Source: Candidatus Firestoneibacteriota bacterium
GTDB taxonomy: Bacteria; Oederibacteriota; Muellerivitia; Muellerivitales; Muellerivitaceae
Direction: 5' to 3'
NCBI GenBank assembly: GCA_013286205.1
Contig: JABDGD010000001.1
Coordinates: 1 to 64,000, forward strand
DNA: 64,000 bases
A model generated the notes under the pieces. It searched no databases. It had not been told where the DNA came from and was given only the letters and a program-made list of their open reading frames with translations. Below, piece after piece: positions 57,171-64,000 of this stretch (its first letter is position 1; each line of letters opens with the position of its first letter). A program made the position numbers and the translations under genes.

Positions 57171-57230
57171 GGCTTCAAGCCGAAGCGTGAGAATTGGACG
57201 TGCCAATGCCTATGAGTATTGGTAGATACT
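57168..57230 (+). other. two-hairpin element downstream of GH18 gene (copy 2)
   Basis: Related to the element at 50741: GGCTTCAAGCC hairpin, then TGCCAATGC (57201-57209) / GTATTGGTA (57216-57224) with loop CTATGA. Within the stem the bases that differ from copy 1 leave G-U or Watson-Crick pairs, so pairing is kept. Confidence 0.6.
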
Positions 57231-57248
57231 TCGCTAAGCCGGTGCTTC

Positions 57249-60197
57249 TTAATGCAAGATGGCCAGATTACCCTTGCGGCGTTCTACCTTAATGCCGTCG
57301 GTCACTTCCAAATAATAAACATAAAGGCCGCTGGCCACCGGGCGCTGTGTCTTGTTGGTCAGGTTCCAGCCCCATGTATTATCTCCAGCGTTTCCAGGCA
57401 GACTCATCTCGAGTACTTGTTCTCCCGTTGTCGAAAGGATGGATAAACGGACGGAAGCGGAACGGGTCAGGTTGTATTTCATGTGAATAGGTGTTCCGTT
57501 GCGGGAAAGATTGGGGGCCGCTACGACAGACTGAATAAAGTAGCCAGGCGTGGCAGTGGAAGTGGGAGTCGTAGAAGGCGTCAAAGTAGGCGTAAAAGTT
57601 GGGGATGTTTGACCCTGGGTGGAAACCGATTGAACCGCGGCAGAAGTGACTAAAGACTTCCGCAGCGCTAATGGCGCCGGAACGCCTGAACAGTTAGAAA
57701 AGCGCAGAAGATCGTTGGTGCCATTACCGCCCTCAATCACGAGAACGTTGGATTGCGGGTCCGTCGCGATGTTAGCGATATAGTTTGAACTTCCTTCGTT
57801 ATAGATATCCGCGTCGACCACGGGGTTGAGTCCGATGCCCAGGCTGGCCGCCTGAAAGCGTTTCACGCGGTGTCCGTTGGCTTCACCCACAATGAGGTTA
57901 CCCGCCTGGTCTAATGCCACGCTGATGAATCCAAATTGTTGATTGATGCAATTGCCTGGACCGCCATAGACCCAGATGGAATTACCCGTCGCGGGGTCTA
58001 AACCAAAAATCTTATCGGCGCCGCTGCCCACAAACAGAATGCCCTTCGCTTCGCTTAAAGCCAATGACTGCGGGGCGTAAGTGGAAGAACCGAAAGTTAC
58101 AGCGGACGTGGTCCAAAGCGCGGTTCCGGCCGGGTTAAACTTTTTAACATTTTGACCGGCAATGTCGACGACATAGAAACTGTCCGTGCTATCAAATTGG
58201 ATCGCCCAGGGATATCCGGTTCCCAAATCAACCAAGTTGCCTAAGTAAGCGCCGGTGGAATCGAACTTCGCGACGCGGTGATTATCCGCCACATAAAGAA
58301 TTCCAGAAACATAAGCCAATCCACCCGGGGCCATCAGTTGTCCGTCGCCTAAATGACCGTGATAGCTTCCATCGGCGTTATAGATTTCCACGCGGGTTTG
58401 GCCCCGTTCAGAAACGTAGATGGTTCCATCTGGCGCGGCCACCACACCATAAGGTTCATGAATCTGCGCGTCGCCGAATCCATCTGGGGCGATGGTTTGA
58501 GGCGCGCCGTACTGGCAAGCGAAAGTTGGATGGCAGGGGTCGGTCGTCGCGGTGTAAGTCGGTGTAATGGTGAAGGTGAGTGTGGCGGTGGGCGATGAGG
58601 TAGGTGTTCCCGTTTCAGTCACTGTGGCGGTAGGGGTGGGGCTATAGCTGGAAGTGCTGGTGGCAGTCTGTGTCCGCGTCGCCGTATTGGTTGGAATGGG
58701 TGTGTTAGTCGGGGTGTAAGTCGCGGTAGCCGCCGCGCAATTACCGAAGGGTATGGAAGCGACAGCGTTTAAGGTGCCGCTGGTGTTGATGGTGCAGCCC
58801 AGGGTACCGACGTTGGTTTGACCAATGATGACAATGTAACCGCTCGTAAATCCGGCGGGGACCGTCACGGTGTTACTCGTGGTCACTCGGCCATTAATGC
58901 CAGTACTTATTTGGACGCCGTTTTGAGGGCAGTTACCAGCGCCATTACCGCCAACCACCCAATTGTCATTGCTGCCGGGCGCGCTATCGGTCGAAAAGGC
59001 GATGGCGTAATGTAGGGTGTTATAAGTGCCGATGTCCTGATAGACAAAGGTGACGTTGATGGAAGAACCAGGAGCGGCGCAGGCGGGCGAAACCGAGGTG
59101 CTCACAAAATAGCTGCCTGAGGGGGTAGCGCTGGGGGTGTTGGTTTTAGCGGCGGTTGATGTGGAAGTGTTAGTACTGGTGAAGGTCATGGTGTTGGTCT
59201 TGGTTGGTGTAGAAGTGCCAGTCGCGGTGAAAGATGAGGTGGCGGTGGCTGTCGAGGTGGAAGTCATCGAATAGGTATAAGTCACTGTGGCGGTGTTGGT
59301 AGAAGTGCTGGTCAAGGTGAACGTCGAGGTGTTGGTAGCGCTGTTGGTTGAAGTGGGTGTATTGCTGGCGGTGTTAGTGGAAGTGCTGGTGGCCGTATGG
59401 GTGTTGGTAGAGGAATTCGTTGAGGTGTTGGTGGCGGTATTTGTCATGGTGGGAGTGGGGGTATTGGTAGAGGTGCGAGTTGAAGTATTGGTAGTCGTGT
59501 TGGTGGCTGTGCGGGTAAATGTGTTCGTCGAGCTATAAGTGAAGGTCGGTGTTGAGGTTCTGGTATAGGTTTTGGTAGCGGTGGGGGTGGAAGTTTTAGT
59601 ACGGGTCCAAGTCGCCGTAGGTGTGTTGGTGAAGGTCGAGGTGGGGAATACTTCGTGAGACTGTAAACAGCCGTAGAAAGTAATTTCGGACAGCTCACTT
59701 AAAAAAAGGAGTTCGGTGCTGGTTCCGTCCGTGAAGTGAACCCGCCAGTCCGAATAGGTGCTGACCGGATTGAGGTAATATTCTCGGCTCACGATAATTT
59801 TTTGACCCGTCTTGAACTTTTGGTCGACGTGGATAGTGTCATCTACCACGGTGGCCCAGTTGCCTTTGGATACTTTTCCCTGAATTTGATAGTGGTAATT
59901 AGCGTGTTTCGTTCCCTTGAGGAAAAGGTTGGTGAATTTCATGGCCAGGTGGATATGGTCCACAGCGATGTTTTTATCGGTGATGTTGACAGGGAAGTCC
60001 CAGGGAAATCCGGATTTGATAATGGGAGCGACGGGGTTGCCCGTGTCGTCGTTGCCGTCAATGATTAAGCCGTAGTCCAGGCCCAGAAGTCCGCCGGTTA
60101 GATCGTAGGCGCCGTATTGATCACATACAGTTTTGGCGTTAAGCGGAAGAGACGCCAGTCCGATCATCAAAAAGAAAAGTATTTTTCGCGTGGTCAA
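57249..60197 (-). CDS. secreted NHL-repeat protein with Thr stalks
   Basis: 982 residues, the only large minus-strand gene. TTG start, signal peptide to LNA-K (about 21). An unrecognised N-terminal domain (~22-180: CDQYGAYDLTGGLLGLDYGLIIDG...TDGTSTELLF) is followed by Thr stalk 1 (~185-364), a Cys-rich CARDB/DUF11-like domain (~366-487), stalk 2 (~488-554) and a six-blade-type NHL propeller (~555-850; IHEPYGVVAAPDGTIYVSERGQTRVEIYNADG). A short third linker leads to a FlgD-like sorting domain (IHMKYNLTRSASVRLSILSTTGEQV...ASGLYVYYLEV...KGNLAILH). Possibly a surface adhesin or carbohydrate-binding component; it converges on the GH18 gene and diverges from the GH9 gene. Confidence 0.83.
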   Translation of the reverse strand: MTTRKILFFLMIGLASLPLNAKTVCDQYGAYDLTGGLLGLDYGLIIDGNDDTGNPVAPIIKSGFPWDFPVNITDKNIAVDHIHLAMKFTNLFLKGTKHANYHYQIQGKVSKGNWATVVDDTIHVDQKFKTGQKIIVSREYYLNPVSTYSDWRVHFTDGTSTELLFLSELSEITFYGCLQSHEVFPTSTFTNTPTATWTRTKTSTPTATKTYTRTSTPTFTYSSTNTFTRTATNTTTNTSTRTSTNTPTPTMTNTATNTSTNSSTNTHTATSTSTNTASNTPTSTNSATNTSTFTLTSTSTNTATVTYTYSMTSTSTATATSSFTATGTSTPTKTNTMTFTSTNTSTSTAAKTNTPSATPSGSYFVSTSVSPACAAPGSSINVTFVYQDIGTYNTLHYAIAFSTDSAPGSNDNWVVGGNGAGNCPQNGVQISTGINGRVTTSNTVTVPAGFTSGYIVIIGQTNVGTLGCTINTSGTLNAVASIPFGNCAAATATYTPTNTPIPTNTATRTQTATSTSSYSPTPTATVTETGTPTSSPTATLTFTITPTYTATTDPCHPTFACQYGAPQTIAPDGFGDAQIHEPYGVVAAPDGTIYVSERGQTRVEIYNADGSYHGHLGDGQLMAPGGLAYVSGILYVADNHRVAKFDSTGAYLGNLVDLGTGYPWAIQFDSTDSFYVVDIAGQNVKKFNPAGTALWTTSAVTFGSSTYAPQSLALSEAKGILFVGSGADKIFGLDPATGNSIWVYGGPGNCINQQFGFISVALDQAGNLIVGEANGHRVKRFQAASLGIGLNPVVDADIYNEGSSNYIANIATDPQSNVLVIEGGNGTNDLLRFSNCSGVPAPLALRKSLVTSAAVQSVSTQGQTSPTFTPTLTPSTTPTSTATPGYFIQSVVAAPNLSRNGTPIHMKYNLTRSASVRLSILSTTGEQVLEMSLPGNAGDNTWGWNLTNKTQRPVASGLYVYYLEVTDGIKVERRKGNLAILH
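59105..59645 (-). repeat. Thr-x-Thr-x stalk repeat (minus strand)
   Basis: About 180 codons of Thr alternating with Asn, Ala, Ser and Pro, in the minus-strand NHL gene. A shorter second block lies at 58535-58735. Confidence 0.88.
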
Positions 60198-60595
60198 AGT
60201 TGATTCCGTTTTATTTTGTCTGAACTGGTTGAAGCGGGGGCCAATGTAAGCGAAGGTCTTTTGAAAAACAAACAGAAACTATCCAACAACTGAATTAAAA
60301 ACGTTTTTTGTCGGTTGACGCGATTCGATTTGTCCAAAAAACGTCATTTGACCTTTGGGGGGCCTATGACGGAGTTCGAAATGGCGGCTTTGTTTTTGGG
60401 TCGAATAGGTGGGGTTTTTATCAAAATTAGTAGAGGTTTTGTCTTTCCTTCAAATAATAATAAATACATATAAACAATAATAAATAAACATTCTGTTTTT
60501 TTGATTTTGCTATCTTCTCATCATCGTTCGATGACCCGGGGTGTTAAAGCGCTCTGGGTGGTGAGTTTTACGGATCCACCTTTGAAGAGGTTTTT
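60198..60595. other. 398-base divergent intergenic region
   Basis: Separates the minus-strand NHL gene from the GH9 gene and must hold both promoters. AAAAACGTTTTT (60297-60308) is a perfect 12-bp CG-centred palindrome; AAAGCGCTCT (60546-60555) is a partial one 41 bases before the GH9 start. The stretch 60450-60500 is very AT-rich (repeated AATAATAAATA). No coding potential. Confidence 0.55.
60297..60308. promoter_or_regulatory. LacI-type operator candidate in divergent region
   Basis: AAAAACGTTTTT, perfect 12-bp palindrome, 100 bases upstream of the NHL gene and 288 bases upstream of the GH9 gene. Confidence 0.5.
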
Positions 60596-63500
60596 GTGAA
60601 AAAAACGATTTTAATCTTTTTGTTCTTCGCGGCCTTTGCGGGTCTGAACCAGGCGGCTTTCGCCTCGAACGCCAGCACCATCGCGGGTCCCAATGGCGAC
60701 TATATTCGTGTTAATCAAATCGGTTATTTGACCACTGATACCAAGGTGGCCATCGCTTTCGCCAATACGTCGCTCTCGGCCCAGACTTTTTCGATTATCA
60801 ACAATGTCGGCGGTGCGGTGGTTTACGGCCCGATGCCTTTAGTGGCCGGTACGGCTTACGCTCCCTTCAGTACTCTCTATAACTTAGACTTCAGCTCTTA
60901 TCAGCCTTCCTCGGCGGTGACCTGTTATGTTCAGCTTTCGGATGGAACCAAGTCGGTGACATTTGGAGTGGGCCCCTGCGTTTACCAAAACACAGAAGAA
61001 TCAGCGCTAAACTTTTTCCGCGGGCAAAATTGCGGTACAGGCAACTGGTATTCGGGAGCGGAGTGTCACATGGCGCCCGGCACCAGCGGGTTTACCAAAG
61101 ACAAAGACGGTATGATTGTGGATGGGCCTAATAAGGGGTCACTGATTAATGTGGAAGGCGGCATTCACGACTCCGGCGACTGGATTAAGTTTATGATCAC
61201 CACTGCCTGGGTCGATCAGATTCTACTTTTTTCTTACCAGGAAAATCCCACAGCTTTCCAAGACACGCTAGGCTCCAATCTGCAGGCCAGCTCGCCCAAC
61301 AGCGTTCCCGACGTATTAGATGAATCCCGTTATATTTTGAGCTGGATTATTGAGATGAACCCCAACGCGACCACTTTTTACTACGATGTGGCGGATGGGC
61401 GTGACCATGACAACTTTGGCAATCTTCCCCAAAACGATACGGAAAGCTATAGCGCGGCTGGGGTCGCAAATGAAGGTGATGGAAGCAATTACGGAACGGT
61501 CACTTCTGGTTACCGCGCGGTTTATGGCGGGGCGAATGACCAGGGCGGCACGAACAACGCTGCCCGGGCCGCGGCGGCCTTGGCGATGGGCTATCAAATA
61601 TGGAACGCTTCGGGCACTTCTTTTCAAGACACGGCTTTCGCCGCGAGCTGTTTGACCCATGCTGAAAATCTTTACGCCTTAGCCAAATCTCAAAACAGCG
61701 AAATGACCGATGTGGATGACTTTTATACCGAAAACACCTTCTCTAATTACGCCGATTATCCCGAAATGCAAATGGCGGCGGTTCAATTGTACAAAGCCAC
61801 GGGTACGGCCAGCTATTTGACGGACGCTCAAAATTTTTCTTCGAATGTGGGTTCGGGCGGGGGAGAGTTAGACTGGAATCAGAATAACTTTTTGGCCAAT
61901 TATTGCCTTTATCAGGTTTCGCCGACCACCGCGGTGATGAACGCGATGAAGGCGGATTTGAACGCTGATCTGAGTATTTCCAACGCCAATCCCTATGGTC
62001 TGGGATATGCCTATGTTTGGGGCACCATGGAAAACGCCACCAGTTTGGTGTCGATGTGCCAGTTATGGAAAAAACTGAACCCTGCCGATACGACCTTCGA
62101 CAAAATGGGTACTTTTAACCGCGACTTCCTTTTGGGCAGAAACCCCTGGGGCGTTTGCTTTCTTCAGGGCATGGGTACGGTTTATCCCTTACACCCACAG
62201 CACAATGTCGCCATGGCCATCTATCCCACCATTATTACGGGCTGCCCCATTGAAGGGCCTGATACTTATAAAGAGTACAAAAGCCAGGGAATCTCGTTGA
62301 GCAACGGCACTGACCCCTATGGTGCTTTTGATAACAATGCCACCGGCGGCGGTTGGTGCTATCACGATGACAATGAAGATTATGTGACCAATGAAGTTAC
62401 TTCCAGCCACGCGGCCTGGGTGGTGAATGTGCTTGGTAATTTGGCCGCTGCTTCGTGTTCAGTAGCCACCACGCCAACCAATACGGCTACCAAAACTTTT
62501 ACGCGCACTTACACGCCAACAGTAACTTCAACCGCGACGCTCACCTTTACGGCGACGATTAGTTCCACTTTCACGAATACGGTTAGCTCGACCGCGACTA
62601 GTACAGCGACTCGAACCATCACGAATACGCCGGCTAATACCATGACACCGACTTTTACGAACAGCATTACCAATACACCCGCTAACACTTCGACATCAAC
62701 TTTTACGGCTACGCTGACCAATACATTTACCAAGACCGCGACTCAAACGAGTACTAATACTTATACATCAACGGTGAGCTCAACCTTTACCAATACGCCC
62801 TTAACCCCGGTGCCGACCGCAACCGCCACTTTATCCAGCACTTCCACTGGTACGGCCACTTTCACCGCCAGCTTGACCGCCAGCTCAACCAAAACCCTGA
62901 CGCCGACAGCGACGAACACTTTAACTTTTACCAGCACAACGACTCATACTTTCACCACCACGCCGGTCTTAACCAATACGTTCACCAATACCGCTACCAG
63001 CACGCCGACCGCGACTTCGACTATGAGTTCGACGGCGACCAAAACCTTTACCAATGTTTTCACGCCGACTGCCACATTCAGCCTGACCGCCACCACGACC
63101 AGTACTAACACCGCCACCTGGACCAATTCCGCTACGGCTACTTGTACCGCCACGCCTACTTTAACTAAGACACCTACCAAAACATCCACCGCTACCTCGA
63201 CCTTTACCACTTCCTTTACGGCTACTTTCACTCCGACTTTTACCCGAACACAGGTTCCGCCGACTAATACGCCGACATTGTCGTCAGGCTGCGCGGGCAT
63301 CCCTAATTGGAACGGTAACTTTGTGGCTTATGCCTCTGGTCAAAAAGTGAATTACAACGGGGAAGTTTATCAATGTCTTCAAGGCCATACCTCCGAACCC
63401 AATTGGATGCCTCCGGCGGTTCCGGCTTTGTGGAAAGACCTGGGCCCTTGCGGTTCCACACCCACTTCGGCGCTTTTAGCTAGCCCGGTAGTTTTCCCGA

Positions 63501-63745
63501 ATCCGGTTACTTCCACTACCGCGACGCTGCAATTACCGGTCTCGAACGCGACCAATGTGAAAGTGCAGGTTTTCACCACGGGTTTCCGCGAGATTCAAAC
63601 TGTCGCCGCGGCTCAAGTCGCGGGGGATACCATGGCGATCTCGATGATGGATAAATCGGGCAAATGTTTCGCAAACGGTCTTTATTACTTTGTGATCCAT
63701 GCCAATGGCCAGCGGTGGGTGAATAAGGTATTGGTGCTGCGATGA
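60596..63745 (+). CDS. secreted GH9 glycoside hydrolase with CBM5/12-like module
   Basis: 1049 residues; GTG start with GAAGAGG 5 bases upstream. Signal peptide to AFA-S (about 24). An N-terminal Ig-like CelD_N domain (YIRVNQIGYLTTDTKVAIAF, ~36-125) precedes the GH9 (alpha/alpha)6 barrel (~130-620): DSGD nucleophile-type motif at 192-195 (usually DAGD), LGRNPWGVCFLQGMG with PLHPQHN, and the acid Glu600 in EDYVTNEV. The family mainly cleaves beta-1,4-glucans; some members act on glucosamine oligomers. A Thr linker (~624-895), CBM5/12-like module (~896-955: PNWNGNFVAYASGQKVNYNGEVYQC) and YPNP-like terminus (VVFPNPVT...[23 protein letters not shown]) complete it. Confidence 0.9.
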   Translation: MKKTILIFLFFAAFAGLNQAAFASNASTIAGPNGDYIRVNQIGYLTTDTKVAIAFANTSLSAQTFSIINNVGGAVVYGPMPLVAGTAYAPFSTLYNLDFSSYQPSSAVTCYVQLSDGTKSVTFGVGPCVYQNTEESALNFFRGQNCGTGNWYSGAECHMAPGTSGFTKDKDGMIVDGPNKGSLINVEGGIHDSGDWIKFMITTAWVDQILLFSYQENPTAFQDTLGSNLQASSPNSVPDVLDESRYILSWIIEMNPNATTFYYDVADGRDHDNFGNLPQNDTESYSAAGVANEGDGSNYGTVTSGYRAVYGGANDQGGTNNAARAAAALAMGYQIWNASGTSFQDTAFAASCLTHAENLYALAKSQNSEMTDVDDFYTENTFSNYADYPEMQMAAVQLYKATGTASYLTDAQNFSSNVGSGGGELDWNQNNFLANYCLYQVSPTTAVMNAMKADLNADLSISNANPYGLGYAYVWGTMENATSLVSMCQLWKKLNPADTTFDKMGTFNRDFLLGRNPWGVCFLQGMGTVYPLHPQHNVAMAIYPTIITGCPIEGPDTYKEYKSQGISLSNGTDPYGAFDNNATGGGWCYHDDNEDYVTNEVTSSHAAWVVNVLGNLAAASCSVATTPTNTATKTFTRTYTPTVTSTATLTFTATISSTFTNTVSSTATSTATRTITNTPANTMTPTFTNSITNTPANTSTSTFTATLTNTFTKTATQTSTNTYTSTVSSTFTNTPLTPVPTATATLSSTSTGTATFTASLTASSTKTLTPTATNTLTFTSTTTHTFTTTPVLTNTFTNTATSTPTATSTMSSTATKTFTNVFTPTATFSLTATTTSTNTATWTNSATATCTATPTLTKTPTKTSTATSTFTTSFTATFTPTFTRTQVPPTNTPTLSSGCAGIPNWNGNFVAYASGQKVNYNGEVYQCLQGHTSEPNWMPPAVPALWKDLGPCGSTPTSALLASPVVFPNPVTSTTATLQLPVSNATNVKVQVFTTGFREIQTVAAAQVAGDTMAISMMDKSGKCFANGLYYFVIHANGQRWVNKVLVLR
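62466..63283 (+). repeat. Thr-x-Thr-x linker repeat
   Basis: About 272 codons, with more Ser and Ala (SSTATSTAT) than other linkers, between the GH9 barrel and CBM5/12-like module. Confidence 0.88.
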
Positions 63746-63756
63746 GAATTTTTGGG

Positions 63757-63785
63757 AAATCACAAAAGTGTTTTTGTGATTTTGT
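63757..63785 (+). terminator. intrinsic terminator after GH9 gene
   Basis: AAATCACAAAA (63757-63767) and TTTTGTGATTT (63772-63782) form an 11-bp stem with a 4-base loop, followed by a T-rich run. It may also serve a convergent minus-strand gene to the right. Nothing further could be assigned up to the window edge. Confidence 0.75.
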
Positions 63786-64000
63786 TCATTTTCGTCTTTT
63801 CTTCGGCGGTACATTTCTGTTTGTATATCTTTAGACCTTCTGGATGAATCCCGTTGCGGATTCTGTAGGCTGGAACTGCTGTAATCTCTCTTCCGTGACT
63901 GGCCTCTTGGGGATATTCTACATCTTGAGGCTAAGCTCAAAATCGTTACGCTGTTACAATCTTTCAACCTGAATTTTCCTATCTTGGCTGACGTTCAACA

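Noticed and set aside
63757..63925. Possible minus-strand gene end near the right edge: about 54 codons without a start, ending at the terminator.
   Set aside because: No start codon, a stop just upstream in the same frame, and no recognisable family. It could be the tail of a broken gene outside the window, but this cannot be supported.
63533..63967. 144-codon minus-strand open frame overlapping the end of the GH9 gene.
   Set aside because: It overlaps the conserved sorting domain of the GH9 gene and its terminator, and its translation is Arg/Ser-rich with no known motif.

Overview
The window reads as a chromosome segment of a Gram-negative bacterium with an outer membrane, probably from a deep-branching lineage. 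A PorV/PorQ-like outer-membrane protein, many Sec-exported proteins with YPNP/FlgD-like C-terminal sorting-type domains, and very long Thr-x-Thr-x stalks are typical of genomes assigned to Elusimicrobiota, FCPU426, Goldbacteria or Fibrobacterota-like groups. The phylum is an inference from style, not from a marker tree.

Region 1 (1-14.4 kb) is core and regulatory. It begins with a conserved housekeeping cluster, yicC (5' end cut off), gmk, rpoZ and coaBC. This runs into a tightly packed group of a secreted S8 protease, a PorV-like barrel protein and a family 4 uracil-DNA glycosylase. Then come a large SpoIIE-type phosphatase with its own HATPase and a C-terminal helix-turn-helix, a TPR protein, a PilZ protein on the opposite strand, gltX, a GNAT acetyltransferase, tRNA-Gln(CUG) and a GAF-GGDEF diguanylate cyclase.

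Region 2 (14.5-39.8 kb) holds nine co-oriented genes for giant secreted or surface proteins. Seven share a modular plan: signal peptide, variable N-terminal domain, Thr-rich stalk, one DUF11-like domain, three FlgD-like Ig domains, and a terminus ending in His. Six of the nine carry a family of N-terminal domain that I do not recognise, marked by D-[LM]-R-[FY] and a Gly-rich [ED]-[NH]-x-x-[FY]-x-x-R segment. A two-gene module (short DMRF protein followed by a long stalked protein) occurs twice.

Region 3 (40.0-63.8 kb) is a polysaccharide-degradation locus: six GH18 chitinase-like enzymes, one GH9 enzyme, an NHL-propeller surface protein on the minus strand, a LacI-family regulator and an AraC-family regulator. 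Three of the enzymes carry a CBM5/12-like chitin-binding module. The enzymes also have Thr-rich linkers, but end in a different sorting-type domain (YPNP ... VLVLR).

The likely logic is that Sec signal peptides export all these proteins, and a T9SS-like system using PorV-type proteins could place them on the surface or release them. CG-centred palindromes of the LacI-operator type recur upstream of, or over, the start codons of many of these genes, which suggests regions 2 and 3 form one substrate-responsive regulon. No mobile elements or CRISPR arrays were seen.
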